From the NCBI RefSeq assembly GCF_003853645.1, contig NZ_QTPO01000057.1, positions 1-54,254 on the forward strand: 54,254 nucleotides of DNA, written 5' to 3'. The position numbers and the translations under genes are program-made. Positions within the stretch are counted from its first letter, which is position 1, and the number at the start of each line of letters is the position of its first letter. Below the pieces are notes generated by a model. The model was not told where the DNA came from, did no database searches, and was given only the letters and a program-made list of their open reading frames with translations. Below, one piece after another: positions 1 through 8,980 of the stretch. This stretch comes from Burkholderia sp. Bp9143. GTDB taxonomy: Bacteria; Pseudomonadota; Gammaproteobacteria; Burkholderiales; Burkholderiaceae.

Positions 1-332
1 TCCTTTCCTCCCCGCCATGCGCCCCGAAGGAAGTCCCCTTGGGGGAAATGGCGAGGTTTCTCGGAGCAACTGATGAAGGTGCACGAAGGAATTCGTAGTG
101 CAACGCCGAGCCCGTTACCACCGGCGCCGACGCTTGCCTTCCACCGCTGGCTTGCGACGCCTGCCTACCCTGTCGTCACCTTCATCCTCAAACGGAGCAT
201 CCCCATGGTGACGGCCACCCGGCTGGGCAAGCCGATCCGGGTCGGGCCGGCCACGATCATGAGCGGCTGACCGTCCGGATCAGTCACGGACACCGAACGA
301 TCGGCACTGGCGCGCCACGGGCACACCGGCGC
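1..332. other. Left-edge region without a convincing gene
   Basis: No recognisable gene. A plus-strand open frame runs to a stop at 268-270. Its last 21 codons, from ATG 205 with a GGAG six bases upstream, read MVTATRLGKPIRVGPATIMSG, loosely like the start of a PAAR-type protein, but the frame ends at once. It could be a remnant or chance. No terminator-quality hairpin was seen before the minus-strand gene ending at 333. Confidence 0.3.
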
Positions 333-911
333 TCACGACCCGCTACCGAGCTGCGTGCATGCGCGCGCGGCCGAATCCGGGCCCTCGAGCGCGAGAATCT
401 GCCACACGCCGATGCTCACGCGCTGACGCGCCGCCGTCGACGCATCCGCCAGCAGCGCCTCGGCGCGCGGCGCCGCATCCGGCGCCTGCTGCTTCAGCGC
501 CGCATGATGCCGCGCACGCGACGCCGGTTCGGATTCGTATACGTCGCACAACCGCACCATGCCGGCCAGCCCGGCCAGATCGTCGTCCTTGTCGATCGCG
601 ACGGCCTCGACGGGCGCGAGCCCCTTGCGCTCCGCCGCCGGCAGCCTGCCGCGCGCGGCTTCGTCGATCGTGACGGCGGACGACGGCGGCAGGCCGCCGA
701 TCGCCGCGACGATCCGGCTGCCCGCGGCGATCATGTCGCCCTGGCATGCGATCTTCTCGTCAGCCGCGACGTTCGAGCAGAACGACACCGACGTCCGGTA
801 GACGTCATTGCTCATGCGCGGCACCTCGTCTGCGCTCGCCTGCACGAGACCGGCGCCCGCCAGCGCCAGGGAGACGGGAATCAGGATGCGGAATGCGCTC
901 GTGGAGTTCAT
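333..911 (-). CDS. Small secreted protein of unknown function
   Basis: A 192-residue protein. Residues 1 to about 27 form a typical Sec signal peptide (basic start, hydrophobic LIPVSLALAGAGLV core, small residues at the ASA cleavage site), so it is probably periplasmic. The mature part is rich in Ala, Asp and Arg and has four cysteines (in SFCSN, KIACQ, VRLCD and RACTQ), enough for two disulfides. The spacing of the first pair resembles small Rap1a/Tai-like secreted proteins, but I cannot assign it to that family. It is monocistronic, with its own start 95 bp from the end of the next minus-strand gene. Real gene by signal peptide and codon bias; function unknown. Confidence 0.7.
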   Translation of the reverse strand: MNSTSAFRILIPVSLALAGAGLVQASADEVPRMSNDVYRTSVSFCSNVAADEKIACQGDMIAAGSRIVAAIGGLPPSSAVTIDEAARGRLPAAERKGLAPVEAVAIDKDDDLAGLAGMVRLCDVYESEPASRARHHAALKQQAPDAAPRAEALLADASTAARQRVSIGVWQILALEGPDSAARACTQLGSGS

Positions 912-1006
912 TGTTGTTCGTCAAGCAGGTTCTGATGGCGGGCCGCGGCGCCGGATCGCACGGCTGCGGCCCCTGTCGCGCCGGGCCCTCATCCGGCGCC
1001 ACGCGA

Positions 1007-2410
1007 TTATTTCACCGATGCGGCTTCCGATCCACCCGGCGACAGCGCCGCGCTGTCCTGCTCGCGCCACGCGCGGCGCGACGCCATGATCGCCTTCACG
1101 GCCGAGCGCGCGACCTTCCACCATGCGAACGGCCGCGGATCGGCGAGCATGCTGAGCGCGCGCGCATAGTCGAGCGTCAGACCGGGCGTCCAGGCCATCG
1201 TCACCGCACGCTTGCGGATCTGGGCGGCGACCCACAGCTCGGGCGTGAGCAGCAGCCGGACGAATGCGCCCCACCCGGCCCGCGTGCCCTTGAGACGCCA
1301 CACCGCGCCGTCGAGTGCCGCTTCGAGCGCGTTCGACACCGTGCTCGAGCAGTTGCGGTGCGTGAGGTTGTACGTGACCGTCTGCCGATACGACGACCAG
1401 AACGCGCCCAGCTTCGCCGGATCGTAGTTACGGATCCGCACGCGCACGGTCGACGGACACCACGCCTTCGACTCGGTCGCATAGTCCGGCTGGAACAGGC
1501 CCGGCACGTCGTTCTCGCGCGTCGCGCGCAGAAGCCGCGTGAATTCGTCCGGAGAACGATCGATCTCGACGGCCGGATACAGGCTGATATAGATGCCCTC
1601 GGGCGACTCCAGCGCCGCATGGCCGGTCGAGATCACGCCATTGACGTCCACCGCCGCGATGTAGCGGTCGATCACCGGATAGCGCTGGGCGTCGGCCTTC
1701 GACGTGCCGGTCGGCGTCCACACGTGCACGGTGAGCGCGTGCTCGTGATCGGCCGGCGGGCCGTCCCATTCGGATTGCGTGAAGCGCGGGATATCGGGCG
1801 CCGCGTCGATGTCGGGCACGATCGCCGGCGCCGGCGACGTGACGAACGCGGGGTTGCGCGTCAGCCGCCGCACGCGCGCGGCGAGGCTCAGCATGTGCAT
1901 CCCGCCGAACATCAGCAGCAGGCCGAGGCAGTACGGCACGGTGCCCACATAGTGGGTCGGATAGGGCTGGTAGAAGAAGATCGCGAGCAGGATCTCGACG
2001 ACGCCCCACGCGAACGCGACGTGCCAGCGCCGGTAACGCACCATCCATGCGGACGTGCACTGCAACAGCCCGTCGACGAGGAACAGCGTGCCGAAGATCA
2101 TCGACAGCAGGAAGTGTCCGTGATGATGACCCGCGAACACGAGCGCGGCGGCCACCACGACCGCGATGCCCTTCACGTAGCGCAGGATGCGCTGCCCGCC
2201 GACGCCGCTGCCGGCCACCGCGAGCGTCGCGAGCCCCTCGATCAGGAACAGCCACGCGAACAGTTCGATCGGAAAATGCAGCGCACCGTCGAGCGCGTCG
2301 ACGAAGATGCCGACGCCCGCGACGACCCATAGCCAGCCCAGCACGGTCAGCCCGCGCCAGCGCGTTCGCAGATATTCGATGCCCAGCAACAGCAAGACCA
2401 GTCGTACCAT
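1007..2410 (-). CDS. HdeD-like membrane protein with C-terminal DUF4105-like domain
   Basis: A 467-residue protein in two parts. Residues 1 to about 190 hold six hydrophobic segments, with the paired-helix pattern of the HdeD/DUF308 family (for example GWLWVVAGVGIFVDAL and FLLSMIFGTLFLVDGLL). Residues about 220-467 are soluble and include YNLTHRNCSSTVSNALEAAL near residue 365, which resembles the Asn-Cys signature of DUF4105-type permuted papain-like domains. HdeD proteins are usually about 180 residues, so the long C-terminal domain is an addition. GAGG lies just upstream of the ATG. A membrane-anchored hydrolase is inferred, not shown. Confidence 0.65.
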   Translation of the reverse strand: MVRLVLLLLGIEYLRTRWRGLTVLGWLWVVAGVGIFVDALDGALHFPIELFAWLFLIEGLATLAVAGSGVGGQRILRYVKGIAVVVAAALVFAGHHHGHFLLSMIFGTLFLVDGLLQCTSAWMVRYRRWHVAFAWGVVEILLAIFFYQPYPTHYVGTVPYCLGLLLMFGGMHMLSLAARVRRLTRNPAFVTSPAPAIVPDIDAAPDIPRFTQSEWDGPPADHEHALTVHVWTPTGTSKADAQRYPVIDRYIAAVDVNGVISTGHAALESPEGIYISLYPAVEIDRSPDEFTRLLRATRENDVPGLFQPDYATESKAWCPSTVRVRIRNYDPAKLGAFWSSYRQTVTYNLTHRNCSSTVSNALEAALDGAVWRLKGTRAGWGAFVRLLLTPELWVAAQIRKRAVTMAWTPGLTLDYARALSMLADPRPFAWWKVARSAVKAIMASRRAWREQDSAALSPGGSEAASVK

Positions 2411-2945
2411 CGCGCCCTCGTATTGTTTTTTCGGGATACGCGCTGGTCACGCGTCTCCTGTCGTCCCGACGGCGCATCGTGCGATGCGGAAGCCGGAAGG
2501 CGGTCATGCTGACCGGCGCGTCATGCGTCGACATGACCGATGGCGGCCGGCGCGCCGCTCTGGCCGAATAATAAGATATGGTGGAGCCGGTTGAAAGCCC
2601 GGCGAAAACACTTCCGGGGCGACGTCGGCGACACCGGGTACCCGGACCTGCCGTCGGACCCGGCATGCATATCGTCCGCTGCCGCGGCAGATTTCCCGTT
2701 CGACAACGCGCGCCGGATTCGCGAGAATCGCCGTCCGCGGTCGGCATGGGCTTGCGGATCGTCGCGACGCCGGTCACGGTCGCCGCCGACGGCGTGCTCG
2801 TGCTGGGCGGCATCGTGCTCGTGCCGATCGCGGTCGTCGGGATCAAGGCGAACGGCGGCCCGGGGATCATTTAACGGCAGCCGCCGACGGTGCGGCCGCC
2901 TGCCATGCACGCGCTCGCATCACGACCGCAAACTGGAGCATCGAC
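2411..2945. other. Intergenic region with one doubtful small hydrophobic ORF
   Basis: A spacer between divergent genes (1007-2410 minus and 2946 plus), so it should hold both promoters. The only coding-like stretch is ATG 2748 to stop 2874 on the plus strand: 42 codons with one strongly hydrophobic segment (LVLGGIVLVPIAVVGI), like a one-helix membrane peptide. It lacks a good ribosome binding site and may be chance. No RNA gene or repeat was recognised. Confidence 0.3.
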
Positions 2946-3503
2946 ATGACGACCTCGCCGCTTCATACCCCGCCGCTCGGCCCGCAGTTGAAGCGCTGGC
3001 GCACGCTGCGCCGCGTGAAGCAGAGCCACGCGGCCGACCTGTTCGGCGTCGCGCAATCGACGATCTCGCGCTGGGAAGCCGGCATCCAGCAGATGTCGCC
3101 CGACGAGCGCGCGACCGCGGAGCAGTTGCTTGCCGCGCGGCTCGATTCGGCGGGCGACCACGCGCTCGCCCGGCTGATCGCGAGCAGCACGGCCCGCATG
3201 CATCTCGTGTGCGACCTCACGCACCGTCTGCTCGCCTGCTCGCCGTCGCGCGCGGCCGAGTTGTCGCGGCCGCTGCCGACGCTGCTCGGCACGTCGCTGT
3301 GGCGCTATGCGTCGCCGGAAATCGTCCGCATGGAAGCCGCGCTCGACCCGCTCGGCTGGCACGATCGCGCGGGGCCGCCGAGCGTCGAATTCGCGACCGG
3401 CGCCAATGCGTCGCGCGTCGTGCCGATCCGCGGCAGCACTTGCCGGTGGACGAGGATGACGCTGTCGGACGGTTCCGCCGCGCGGCTCGTCGAAACGCTG
3501 TAG
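2946..3503 (+). CDS. XRE-family helix-turn-helix regulator
   Basis: A 185-residue protein with an N-terminal lambda-repressor-type HTH at about residues 10-65 (LKRWRTLRRVKQSHAADLFG, then AQSTISRWEAGIQQMSPDE). The remaining ~120 residues have no domain I recognise and may bind a ligand or dimerise. GGAG lies seven bases before the ATG. It stands 108 bp upstream of the HD-domain gene in the same direction and diverges from the HdeD-like gene, either of which could be a target. Confidence 0.75.
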   Translation: MTTSPLHTPPLGPQLKRWRTLRRVKQSHAADLFGVAQSTISRWEAGIQQMSPDERATAEQLLAARLDSAGDHALARLIASSTARMHLVCDLTHRLLACSPSRAAELSRPLPTLLGTSLWRYASPEIVRMEAALDPLGWHDRAGPPSVEFATGANASRVVPIRGSTCRWTRMTLSDGSAARLVETL

Positions 3504-3611
3504 CACGCGCGCCAGTCGCCGGGCGCGAGCGCGGCACGCATATTTCATGCGTGGACGCAGCGCGTGCGCACGGCGTACGCTTGACGGCCCGATTCAAGCA
3601 ATTCCCCAGTC

Positions 3612-4193
3612 ATGAACCTCGACACGATCCACGCGCGGCTCGATTTCCTGCGCGAAGCCGAACGCCTGAAAGACGTGCTGCGCAGCGGCCATACGTCGAC
3701 CGGGCGCGCCGAAAGCACGGCCGAGCACAGCTGGCGGCTGTGCCTGATGGCGCTCGTGTTCACCGACACGCTGCCCGGCGTCGACACGCTGAAGCTGCTG
3801 AAGCTGTGCGTCGTCCACGATCTCGGCGAAGCGCTGCACGGCGACATCCCCGCGATCGAGCAGGCCGCGCATCCGGACAAGAGCACGCACGAGCGCGACG
3901 ACCTGCTGACACTGACGGCCGGGCTCGATCGCGCGCTGCGCGACGAGATCGTCGCACTGTGGGACGAATACGAGGCGACGGCATCACCGGAAGCGCGCGC
4001 CGCGAAGGCACTCGACAAGCTCGAGACGATCCTGCAGCACAACCAGGGCAGCAATCCGCCCGACTTCGACTACGCGTTCAATCTCGGCTACGGCCGGCGC
4101 TACACCGACACGGCGCCGCTATTCGGCGCGATCCGCGCGATCGTCGACGCGGACACGCAACGCAGGATCCACGCACGCGGAGACGGCGCGTAA
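3612..4193 (+). CDS. HD-domain hydrolase, YfbR/HDDC2-type 5'-deoxynucleotidase
   Basis: A 193-residue protein with the HD metal-site residues of the YfbR/HDDC2 group: AEHSWR with His39, VVHDLGEALHGD with His69-Asp70, and ALDKLE with Asp135. Members of this family dephosphorylate (deoxy)nucleoside 5'-monophosphates in the cytoplasm; substrate range cannot be read from sequence. Length and motif order match the family. The ribosome binding site before the ATG is weak. Same direction as the XRE gene upstream, but the spacing suggests a separate start. Confidence 0.8.
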   Translation: MNLDTIHARLDFLREAERLKDVLRSGHTSTGRAESTAEHSWRLCLMALVFTDTLPGVDTLKLLKLCVVHDLGEALHGDIPAIEQAAHPDKSTHERDDLLTLTAGLDRALRDEIVALWDEYEATASPEARAAKALDKLETILQHNQGSNPPDFDYAFNLGYGRRYTDTAPLFGAIRAIVDADTQRRIHARGDGA

Positions 4194-4356
4194 GCTCGCG
4201 GAACCGACCGCGGGCAGCATTCACACAAGGTGCTCACGCACCTGAACGAATGGGGGCCGCGCGATGCCCGCGCTCGACGAGGAACGCGATCGACCAGTGA
4301 CGGCGATCGCGGCTGCGCGGCGGTAACGACGCATCACGCCGCACACGCCGCACGCA

Positions 4357-5895
4357 TCATTCACACACCACCGCCCTGCGCCGCGCCGGCGCGAACGCCA
4401 CCGCACTCGCGGTCGCGAGCACGGCCACGCCGGCCGCCCCATACACCATCACCCAGCCGAACCCGTGCACCAGCGCCGCGTGCAGCGCCGTGCCGGCCGG
4501 GTCGGCCTTGGCGAGCGCCGGTGCAATTGCCTGCAGCCCGTCGGTGCGGCCCGACGCGATCTCCTGCGCCAGCGTGCGCAGCGCCCCCGCATCGACCGCC
4601 CCCGCAACACCGGCCTTCAGGCTCGCGACGATCCCCGCGACCAGCACGAAGCCCATCGTCGCGATGTTCAGCGCGAGCGAGATCATCCGGGCGCTCATGT
4701 CGATGCCCGACGCCATCCCGGCCCGCGCGCTCGGCACCGCGCCCGTCGTCGTGTTCGTGACCGGCGTGTTGGTGAGCCCGAGCCCGATGCCGGCGATCAC
4801 GCAGCCGGGCAGCATCGTGAGCCAGCTGGCGTGCTCGACGCCGCTGCCGATCCGCATCAGCACGAAGCCGGCCGCGATCGTGAACAGGCCGCCCGGAATC
4901 ACGACGCCCGGCCCGTAGCGCAGCGCGAGCCGCTCGCCGACCGGCGGCGCGACCAGCGTCGGCAGCGTGTACGCGAGCAGCGCGAGACCGGCCGTCACGC
5001 TGTCGTAGCCGAGCGCGACCTGGAACCAGATCGGCAGGTAGATCATGAACGGCCAGAAGCTGAAGTTCATCCCCATCGAGCCGAAGATCGCGCCGGTGAA
5101 CGCGCGAATCCGGAACACGGAGAAGTCGAACATCGGCCGCGCGCTCACGCGCTCCGCGACGACGAAGCCGGCCAGCGCGAGCACGGTCGCGCCAAGCACG
5201 CCGAGGCCGGCCGCGCTCGTGAGCCCCAACGCCGCGCTCTGCGTGATGTAAAACGCGAGACCGAGCACGGCGAGCGACAGCGTGACGATGCCCGCGACGT
5301 CGAGCGTGCCCGCATGCGGATCGAGCGACTCCTGTACCGCGCCGCCGATCAGCACGAGCGCGACGGCCGCGAGCGGCGCATGCACGAGGAACACCCACGG
5401 CCAGCTCGCCGCCGCGACGATCGCGCCGCCGACGATCGGCCCGAAGCCGAGACCGATCCCGAACACGATCCCCCAGATCCCGAACGCGCGGCCGCGCTCG
5501 CGGCCCTCGCGGAACTGGTGCGACAGCACCGCGATCTGGCAGATCAGCATCGCGCCGCCGCTCGCGCCCTGCAGCAGCCGGCCCGCGACCAGCACCGGCA
5601 CGTTCGGCGCGAGCCCGCACAGCAACGACGTCGCGCCGAACAGCACGGTGCCGATCACGTACACGCGCTTGCGGCCGAACCGGTCGGCGAGCGTGCCGGC
5701 CGCCATCAGCACCGTCGTGCACGCGATCGTGTACGCGTTCATGATCCACTGCATGCCGTTGAAGTCGCCATGCAGCACGTGTTCGAGCGTCGGCAGGATC
5801 ACCGGCACGCTCGAGATCTCGAGCCCGAACATCAGCGACGTGAGACAGACGGCCGCGAGCGCGACCGCATTCCTGCGGGAGTCGGATAGGGTCAT
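4357..5895 (-). CDS. MFS drug/solute exporter, DHA2 (14-helix) type
   Basis: A 512-residue inner-membrane protein from ATG 5895. It has the MFS motif A-like loop GTLADRFGRKRVYVIG after helix 2, an R-containing helix 4 (LVAGRLLQGASGGAML), and motif-C-like glycine-rich helix 5 (GIGLGFGPIVGG). Length and about 14 hydrophobic segments fit the DHA2 group of proton-driven multidrug exporters. A longer reading to 6057 is open, but its extra N-terminus is Arg/Gly-rich and overlaps the promoter region; MTLSDSRRNAVALAAV is the natural start. It diverges from a LysR gene, the common arrangement for regulated exporters. Substrate unknown. Confidence 0.85.
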   Translation of the reverse strand: MTLSDSRRNAVALAAVCLTSLMFGLEISSVPVILPTLEHVLHGDFNGMQWIMNAYTIACTTVLMAAGTLADRFGRKRVYVIGTVLFGATSLLCGLAPNVPVLVAGRLLQGASGGAMLICQIAVLSHQFREGRERGRAFGIWGIVFGIGLGFGPIVGGAIVAAASWPWVFLVHAPLAAVALVLIGGAVQESLDPHAGTLDVAGIVTLSLAVLGLAFYITQSAALGLTSAAGLGVLGATVLALAGFVVAERVSARPMFDFSVFRIRAFTGAIFGSMGMNFSFWPFMIYLPIWFQVALGYDSVTAGLALLAYTLPTLVAPPVGERLALRYGPGVVIPGGLFTIAAGFVLMRIGSGVEHASWLTMLPGCVIAGIGLGLTNTPVTNTTTGAVPSARAGMASGIDMSARMISLALNIATMGFVLVAGIVASLKAGVAGAVDAGALRTLAQEIASGRTDGLQAIAPALAKADPAGTALHAALVHGFGWVMVYGAAGVAVLATASAVAFAPARRRAVVCE

Positions 5896-5979
5896 GCGTA
5901 TTGCGCGACGGCCCGCGACAGGCCGCGCGCCTCCAGGTGAGAGGGATGCGCCGCGTGCGGCCGGCAACGCACGCTGGAC

Positions 5980-6007
5980 GGGAATCGGTACTATAGTGAG
6001 AATTCCC
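5980..6007 (+). promoter_or_regulatory. Candidate operator around a -10 element, MFS/LysR divergent promoter
   Basis: An inverted repeat GGGAAT (5980-5985) and ATTCCC (6002-6007) flanks a plus-strand -10-like TATAGT (5992-5997), about 80 bp upstream of the LysR start. LysR regulators commonly bind interrupted dyads in such intergenic regions. No good -35 was seen, so the promoter call is weak. Confidence 0.4.
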
Positions 6008-6079
6008 CTCCCCATTGACGCGTCCATTTCTCCGGACTGGGGAATCACAGGACGCAATCAACCATCAACCCATCCCGCC

Positions 6080-6985
6080 ATGACCGACAGACTCGACGGC
6101 GTCACGACCTTCGTCCAGGTAGTGGAATCCGGCAGCTTCGCGCTGGCCGCGGAGCGGCTCGACATGACGCGCTCGGCGGTCGGCAAGGCGATCGCACGGC
6201 TCGAGAAGCGGCTCGGCGCGCGGCTGCTGCAGCGCACGACGCGCAGCCAGAGCCTGACCGACGACGGCCAGGCGTACTACGACCGCTGCGTGCGCGCGCT
6301 GTCGGAACTCGAAGCGGCGGAAGCCGATCTCGATTGCGGCCGCAACGAAGCGCGCGGCAAGCTGCGGCTGAGCGCGCCGCTCGCGTTCGGGCATCACTGC
6401 GTGACGCCGATCGTGCTGGATCTTGCACGCACCTATCCGCACCTGCGGATCGACGTGTCGATCACCGACCGTTTCGTCGACCTGGTCGAGGAAGGCATCG
6501 ACCTCGCGGTGCGGATCGGCCCGCTCGCGGACAGCACGAGCCTCGCGGTGCGGCGGCTCGGCACGCAATACGGGAGCCTCGGCGCGGCGCCGTCGTATCT
6601 CGCGCGCTACGGGACCCCGCAATCGCTCGACGACCTGAAGCACCACCGGACGATCGCGTATTCACGTTCGGGCGTCGCGCAGCCGTGGGACCTGCGTGCA
6701 CCGGACGGCTCGACGGTGCGTATCGACATGCCGCACCAGCTCAGTTTCGACGACGTGCAGGCGATCGCGGCGGCCGGCGCATCGGGGTTCGGGATCGCGT
6801 GGCTGCCGAGCTGGCTGCTCGATCATTACGTGAAGCGCGGCGAGATGGTCGTCGTGCTCGACCGCTGCTTCGTCTGCGAAGGCGACATCCACGCGATCTG
6901 GCCGAAAACGCGCTACCTGCCGCGCAAGACGCGCTGCATGATCGACGCGCTCGTGCAGGCGGTGCCGCCGATGATCGAGCGCTGA
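6080..6985 (+). CDS. LysR-family transcriptional regulator
   Basis: A 301-residue protein with an N-terminal winged HTH (VVESGSFALAAERLDMTRSA, VGKAIARLEKRLGARLLQRT) and a LysR substrate-binding domain from about residue 90. It is of the CrgA/YafC type common beside transporter and oxidoreductase genes. The frame is open further upstream, but ATG 6080 gives the canonical LysR start and avoids running over the operator-like dyad. It is divergent from the MFS gene and likely controls it; the inducer is unknown. Confidence 0.88.
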   Translation: MTDRLDGVTTFVQVVESGSFALAAERLDMTRSAVGKAIARLEKRLGARLLQRTTRSQSLTDDGQAYYDRCVRALSELEAAEADLDCGRNEARGKLRLSAPLAFGHHCVTPIVLDLARTYPHLRIDVSITDRFVDLVEEGIDLAVRIGPLADSTSLAVRRLGTQYGSLGAAPSYLARYGTPQSLDDLKHHRTIAYSRSGVAQPWDLRAPDGSTVRIDMPHQLSFDDVQAIAAAGASGFGIAWLPSWLLDHYVKRGEMVVVLDRCFVCEGDIHAIWPKTRYLPRKTRCMIDALVQAVPPMIER

Positions 6986-7013
6986 GCGCACGCGAGAAAA
7001 AGGGAAATGCGTT

Positions 7014-7046
7014 GAAACCGACGCGCCGCACGGGCGCGTCGGTTTC
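7014..7046. terminator. Bidirectional hairpin between convergent genes
   Basis: A perfect 14-bp stem (7014-7027 with 7033-7046) and a 5-nt loop lies between the LysR stop (6985) and the end of the minus-strand hydrolase gene (7053). The arms end in GAAA/TTTC, so each direction has a short U tract. It probably terminates both transcripts. Confidence 0.7.
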
Positions 7047-7052
7047 GCGTCA

Positions 7053-8192
7053 TCACGCCGCGCCGAGATCGGCGAGCGGATGCGCGAACAGCTTCCACGG
7101 CGACGTCAGGAAATGCCGCACGCGCTCGGCGCGCAGCTCGACGAGCGACGCCGGTGCCCAGCGCGGCTTGCGATCCTTGTCGACGAGATGCGCGCGCACG
7201 CCTTCGCGGAAGTCGCCCTCCTCGATCGCGCGCGCCACGATGCCGAGCTCCATCCGGAACGACTCGGCCAGCGTCATCTGACGGCCGCGCAGCAGCGCTT
7301 CGCGCGTCACGCACAGCATCGTCGGCGAATGGCCGGTCAGCGCATCGAGCGTCGCCTGCAGCCATTGACGGTGCTCGCGCGCCAGCTCGTCACGCGCGAG
7401 ATCCTGCTTCAGCGTCGCGACGATCCGCTCGACCGTCGAGCGCTTGTCGAAGTGACGGACGATCCACGCCATCTGCGTGTCGAGCGCCGCATGCGGCACG
7501 ACGTTGCACGGCGGCTCGAACACCTTGCGCAGCGCCGGCAGTACGTCGCCGTCCCACTTGACGCTCTCGATGCGCGTCTCGAACGTATCGAGCCATGACG
7601 ACGGCACGCACAGGTCCGCGAGCTTCGCGGTCAGCGCATCGGCGCCCGACAGCATCGCGCCCGTCAGCCCCACGTACAGCTCGAGCTCGACCGGCATGCG
7701 CGACAGGAAATGCGTCGCGCCGACGTCGGGCACGAGACCGATGCGCGTTTCCGGCATCGCGATCTTGCTGCGCTCGGTCGCGACGCGCAGCGCCGCGCCT
7801 TGCGCAAGCCCCATCCCGCCGCCCATCGTCACGCCGTCCATCAGCGCGACCACCGGCTTCGGGAACGTGTGGATCGCGTAGTCGAGCCGGTATTCGTCGA
7901 CGAAGAACGGCAGCCAGGTTTCGCGCTGCGCCACCATCCTGTACAGCGCGCGCACGTCGCCGCCCGCGCAGAAGCCCTTCTCGCCCGCGCCGCGCAGCAC
8001 GACCGCGACGATCTGGTCGTCGGTGCGGCAGCGTTCGAGCAGCGCAGCCAGCTCGCCGATCATCGGATAGGACAACGCATTGAGTGCGGCCGGCCGGTTC
8101 AGCGTAATGAGCGCCACGCGGTTCACCACGCGGAACAGCACCTCCGGCGCGGGTTGCGCGAAACTGTCGTGAGTCGTCACCGGTGTGCTCAT
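7053..8192 (-). CDS. 3-Hydroxyisobutyryl-CoA hydrolase (crotonase superfamily)
   Basis: A 379-residue crotonase-fold protein that should release 3-hydroxyisobutyrate from its CoA ester in valine breakdown. The oxyanion-hole segments KGFCAGGDVRALY and MDGVTMGGGMGLA, the long C-terminal extension and the length all match HIBCH rather than ordinary hydratases (about 260 residues). The start chosen is ATG 8192 (MSTPVTTHD), whose ATG overlaps the TGA of the upstream hydratase gene (ATGA), indicating translational coupling; a reading from 8219 would add nine residues. It is the last gene of the valine cluster. The neighbours make the HIBCH call stronger than an unspecific hydratase name. Confidence 0.88.
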   Translation of the reverse strand: MSTPVTTHDSFAQPAPEVLFRVVNRVALITLNRPAALNALSYPMIGELAALLERCRTDDQIVAVVLRGAGEKGFCAGGDVRALYRMVAQRETWLPFFVDEYRLDYAIHTFPKPVVALMDGVTMGGGMGLAQGAALRVATERSKIAMPETRIGLVPDVGATHFLSRMPVELELYVGLTGAMLSGADALTAKLADLCVPSSWLDTFETRIESVKWDGDVLPALRKVFEPPCNVVPHAALDTQMAWIVRHFDKRSTVERIVATLKQDLARDELAREHRQWLQATLDALTGHSPTMLCVTREALLRGRQMTLAESFRMELGIVARAIEEGDFREGVRAHLVDKDRKPRWAPASLVELRAERVRHFLTSPWKLFAHPLADLGAA

Positions 8193-8980
8193 CGTTGCGG
8201 CTCTCCATCGGTATGCCATTGCGGCGCGCGCTTGCCGAGAAACGCGGCCACGCCTTCGCGCGGATCGTTCGTGTCGAACAGGTCGACGAAGCGTTCGCGC
8301 TCGACTGCAAGCGCCGCGCCGCGCGGCACGCCGCGGCGCGCGAGGCCGATCAGCTCCTTGCTGTACGCGACCGCATGCGGGCTCTGCCGCGCGACGTTGC
8401 GCGCGAGCGCCAGCGCCGCATCGCGGGCCGCGCCGCTTTCGACCACGTCCTCGACGAGGCCGATCCTGAGTGCCGTCGCCGCGTCGACACGCGTGCCGGC
8501 CAGGATGATCTTCTTCGCCCAGCCTTCACCGACGAGCCAGGGCAGCGTCTGCGTGCCGAGCCCGCACGGCAGCAGGCCGACCGACGGCTCGGGCAGCGCC
8601 ATCTGCGCGTGCGTCTCGGCGATCCGCAAGTCGCACGCGAGCGCGCATTCGAGGCCGCCGCCCATCGCATAGCCGTTGATCGCCGCGATCGTCACGACGC
8701 GCGCGTCGTGCAGCGCCTCGAACGCCGCGCCGAAACGCGCGGCCATCGCGCGCGCGACCGCGCGGTCGCCGTCGGCGAACGTGTTGAGGTCGGCGCCCGC
8801 GCTGAAGAACTTCGGGCCGTCGCCGGTGATCACCAGCGCGCGCACGCGCGGGTTCGCGTTCAATGCGGCGACGGTTTCCTGCAACTGCCGCAGCCCGTCG
8901 GCGGTAAAGGCGTTCGCGGGCGGACGCTTGAGCGTCGCGCACGCGATCGCGCCGTCGTCGACGTAGTCCAGTTCGATCAT
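8189..8980 (-). CDS. Enoyl-CoA hydratase (methacrylyl-CoA hydration likely)
   Basis: A 263-residue crotonase. Both catalytic glutamates of hydratases are visible: Glu111 in GGGLECALACDL and Glu131 in MALPEPSVGLLP; the oxyanion segment is FFSAGADLNTF. In this operon the expected reaction is hydration of methacrylyl-CoA to 3-hydroxyisobutyryl-CoA, the substrate of the next gene. Its stop overlaps the hydrolase start by 4 bp, and its own ATG overlaps the mmsB stop by 4 bp, so the three are coupled. Confidence 0.88.
   Translation of the reverse strand: MIELDYVDDGAIACATLKRPPANAFTADGLRQLQETVAALNANPRVRALVITGDGPKFFSAGADLNTFADGDRAVARAMAARFGAAFEALHDARVVTIAAINGYAMGGGLECALACDLRIAETHAQMALPEPSVGLLPCGLGTQTLPWLVGEGWAKKIILAGTRVDAATALRIGLVEDVVESGAARDAALALARNVARQSPHAVAYSKELIGLARRGVPRGAALAVERERFVDLFDTNDPREGVAAFLGKRAPQWHTDGEPQR

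Noticed and set aside
746..2332. 528-codon open frame on the plus strand opposite the HdeD-like gene
   Set aside because: Arg/His-rich product without domains or ribosome binding site; shadow of 1007-2410.
4465..5889. 474-codon open frame opposite the MFS gene
   Set aside because: Low-complexity Arg/His/Glu-rich product; the MFS gene on the minus strand explains the region.
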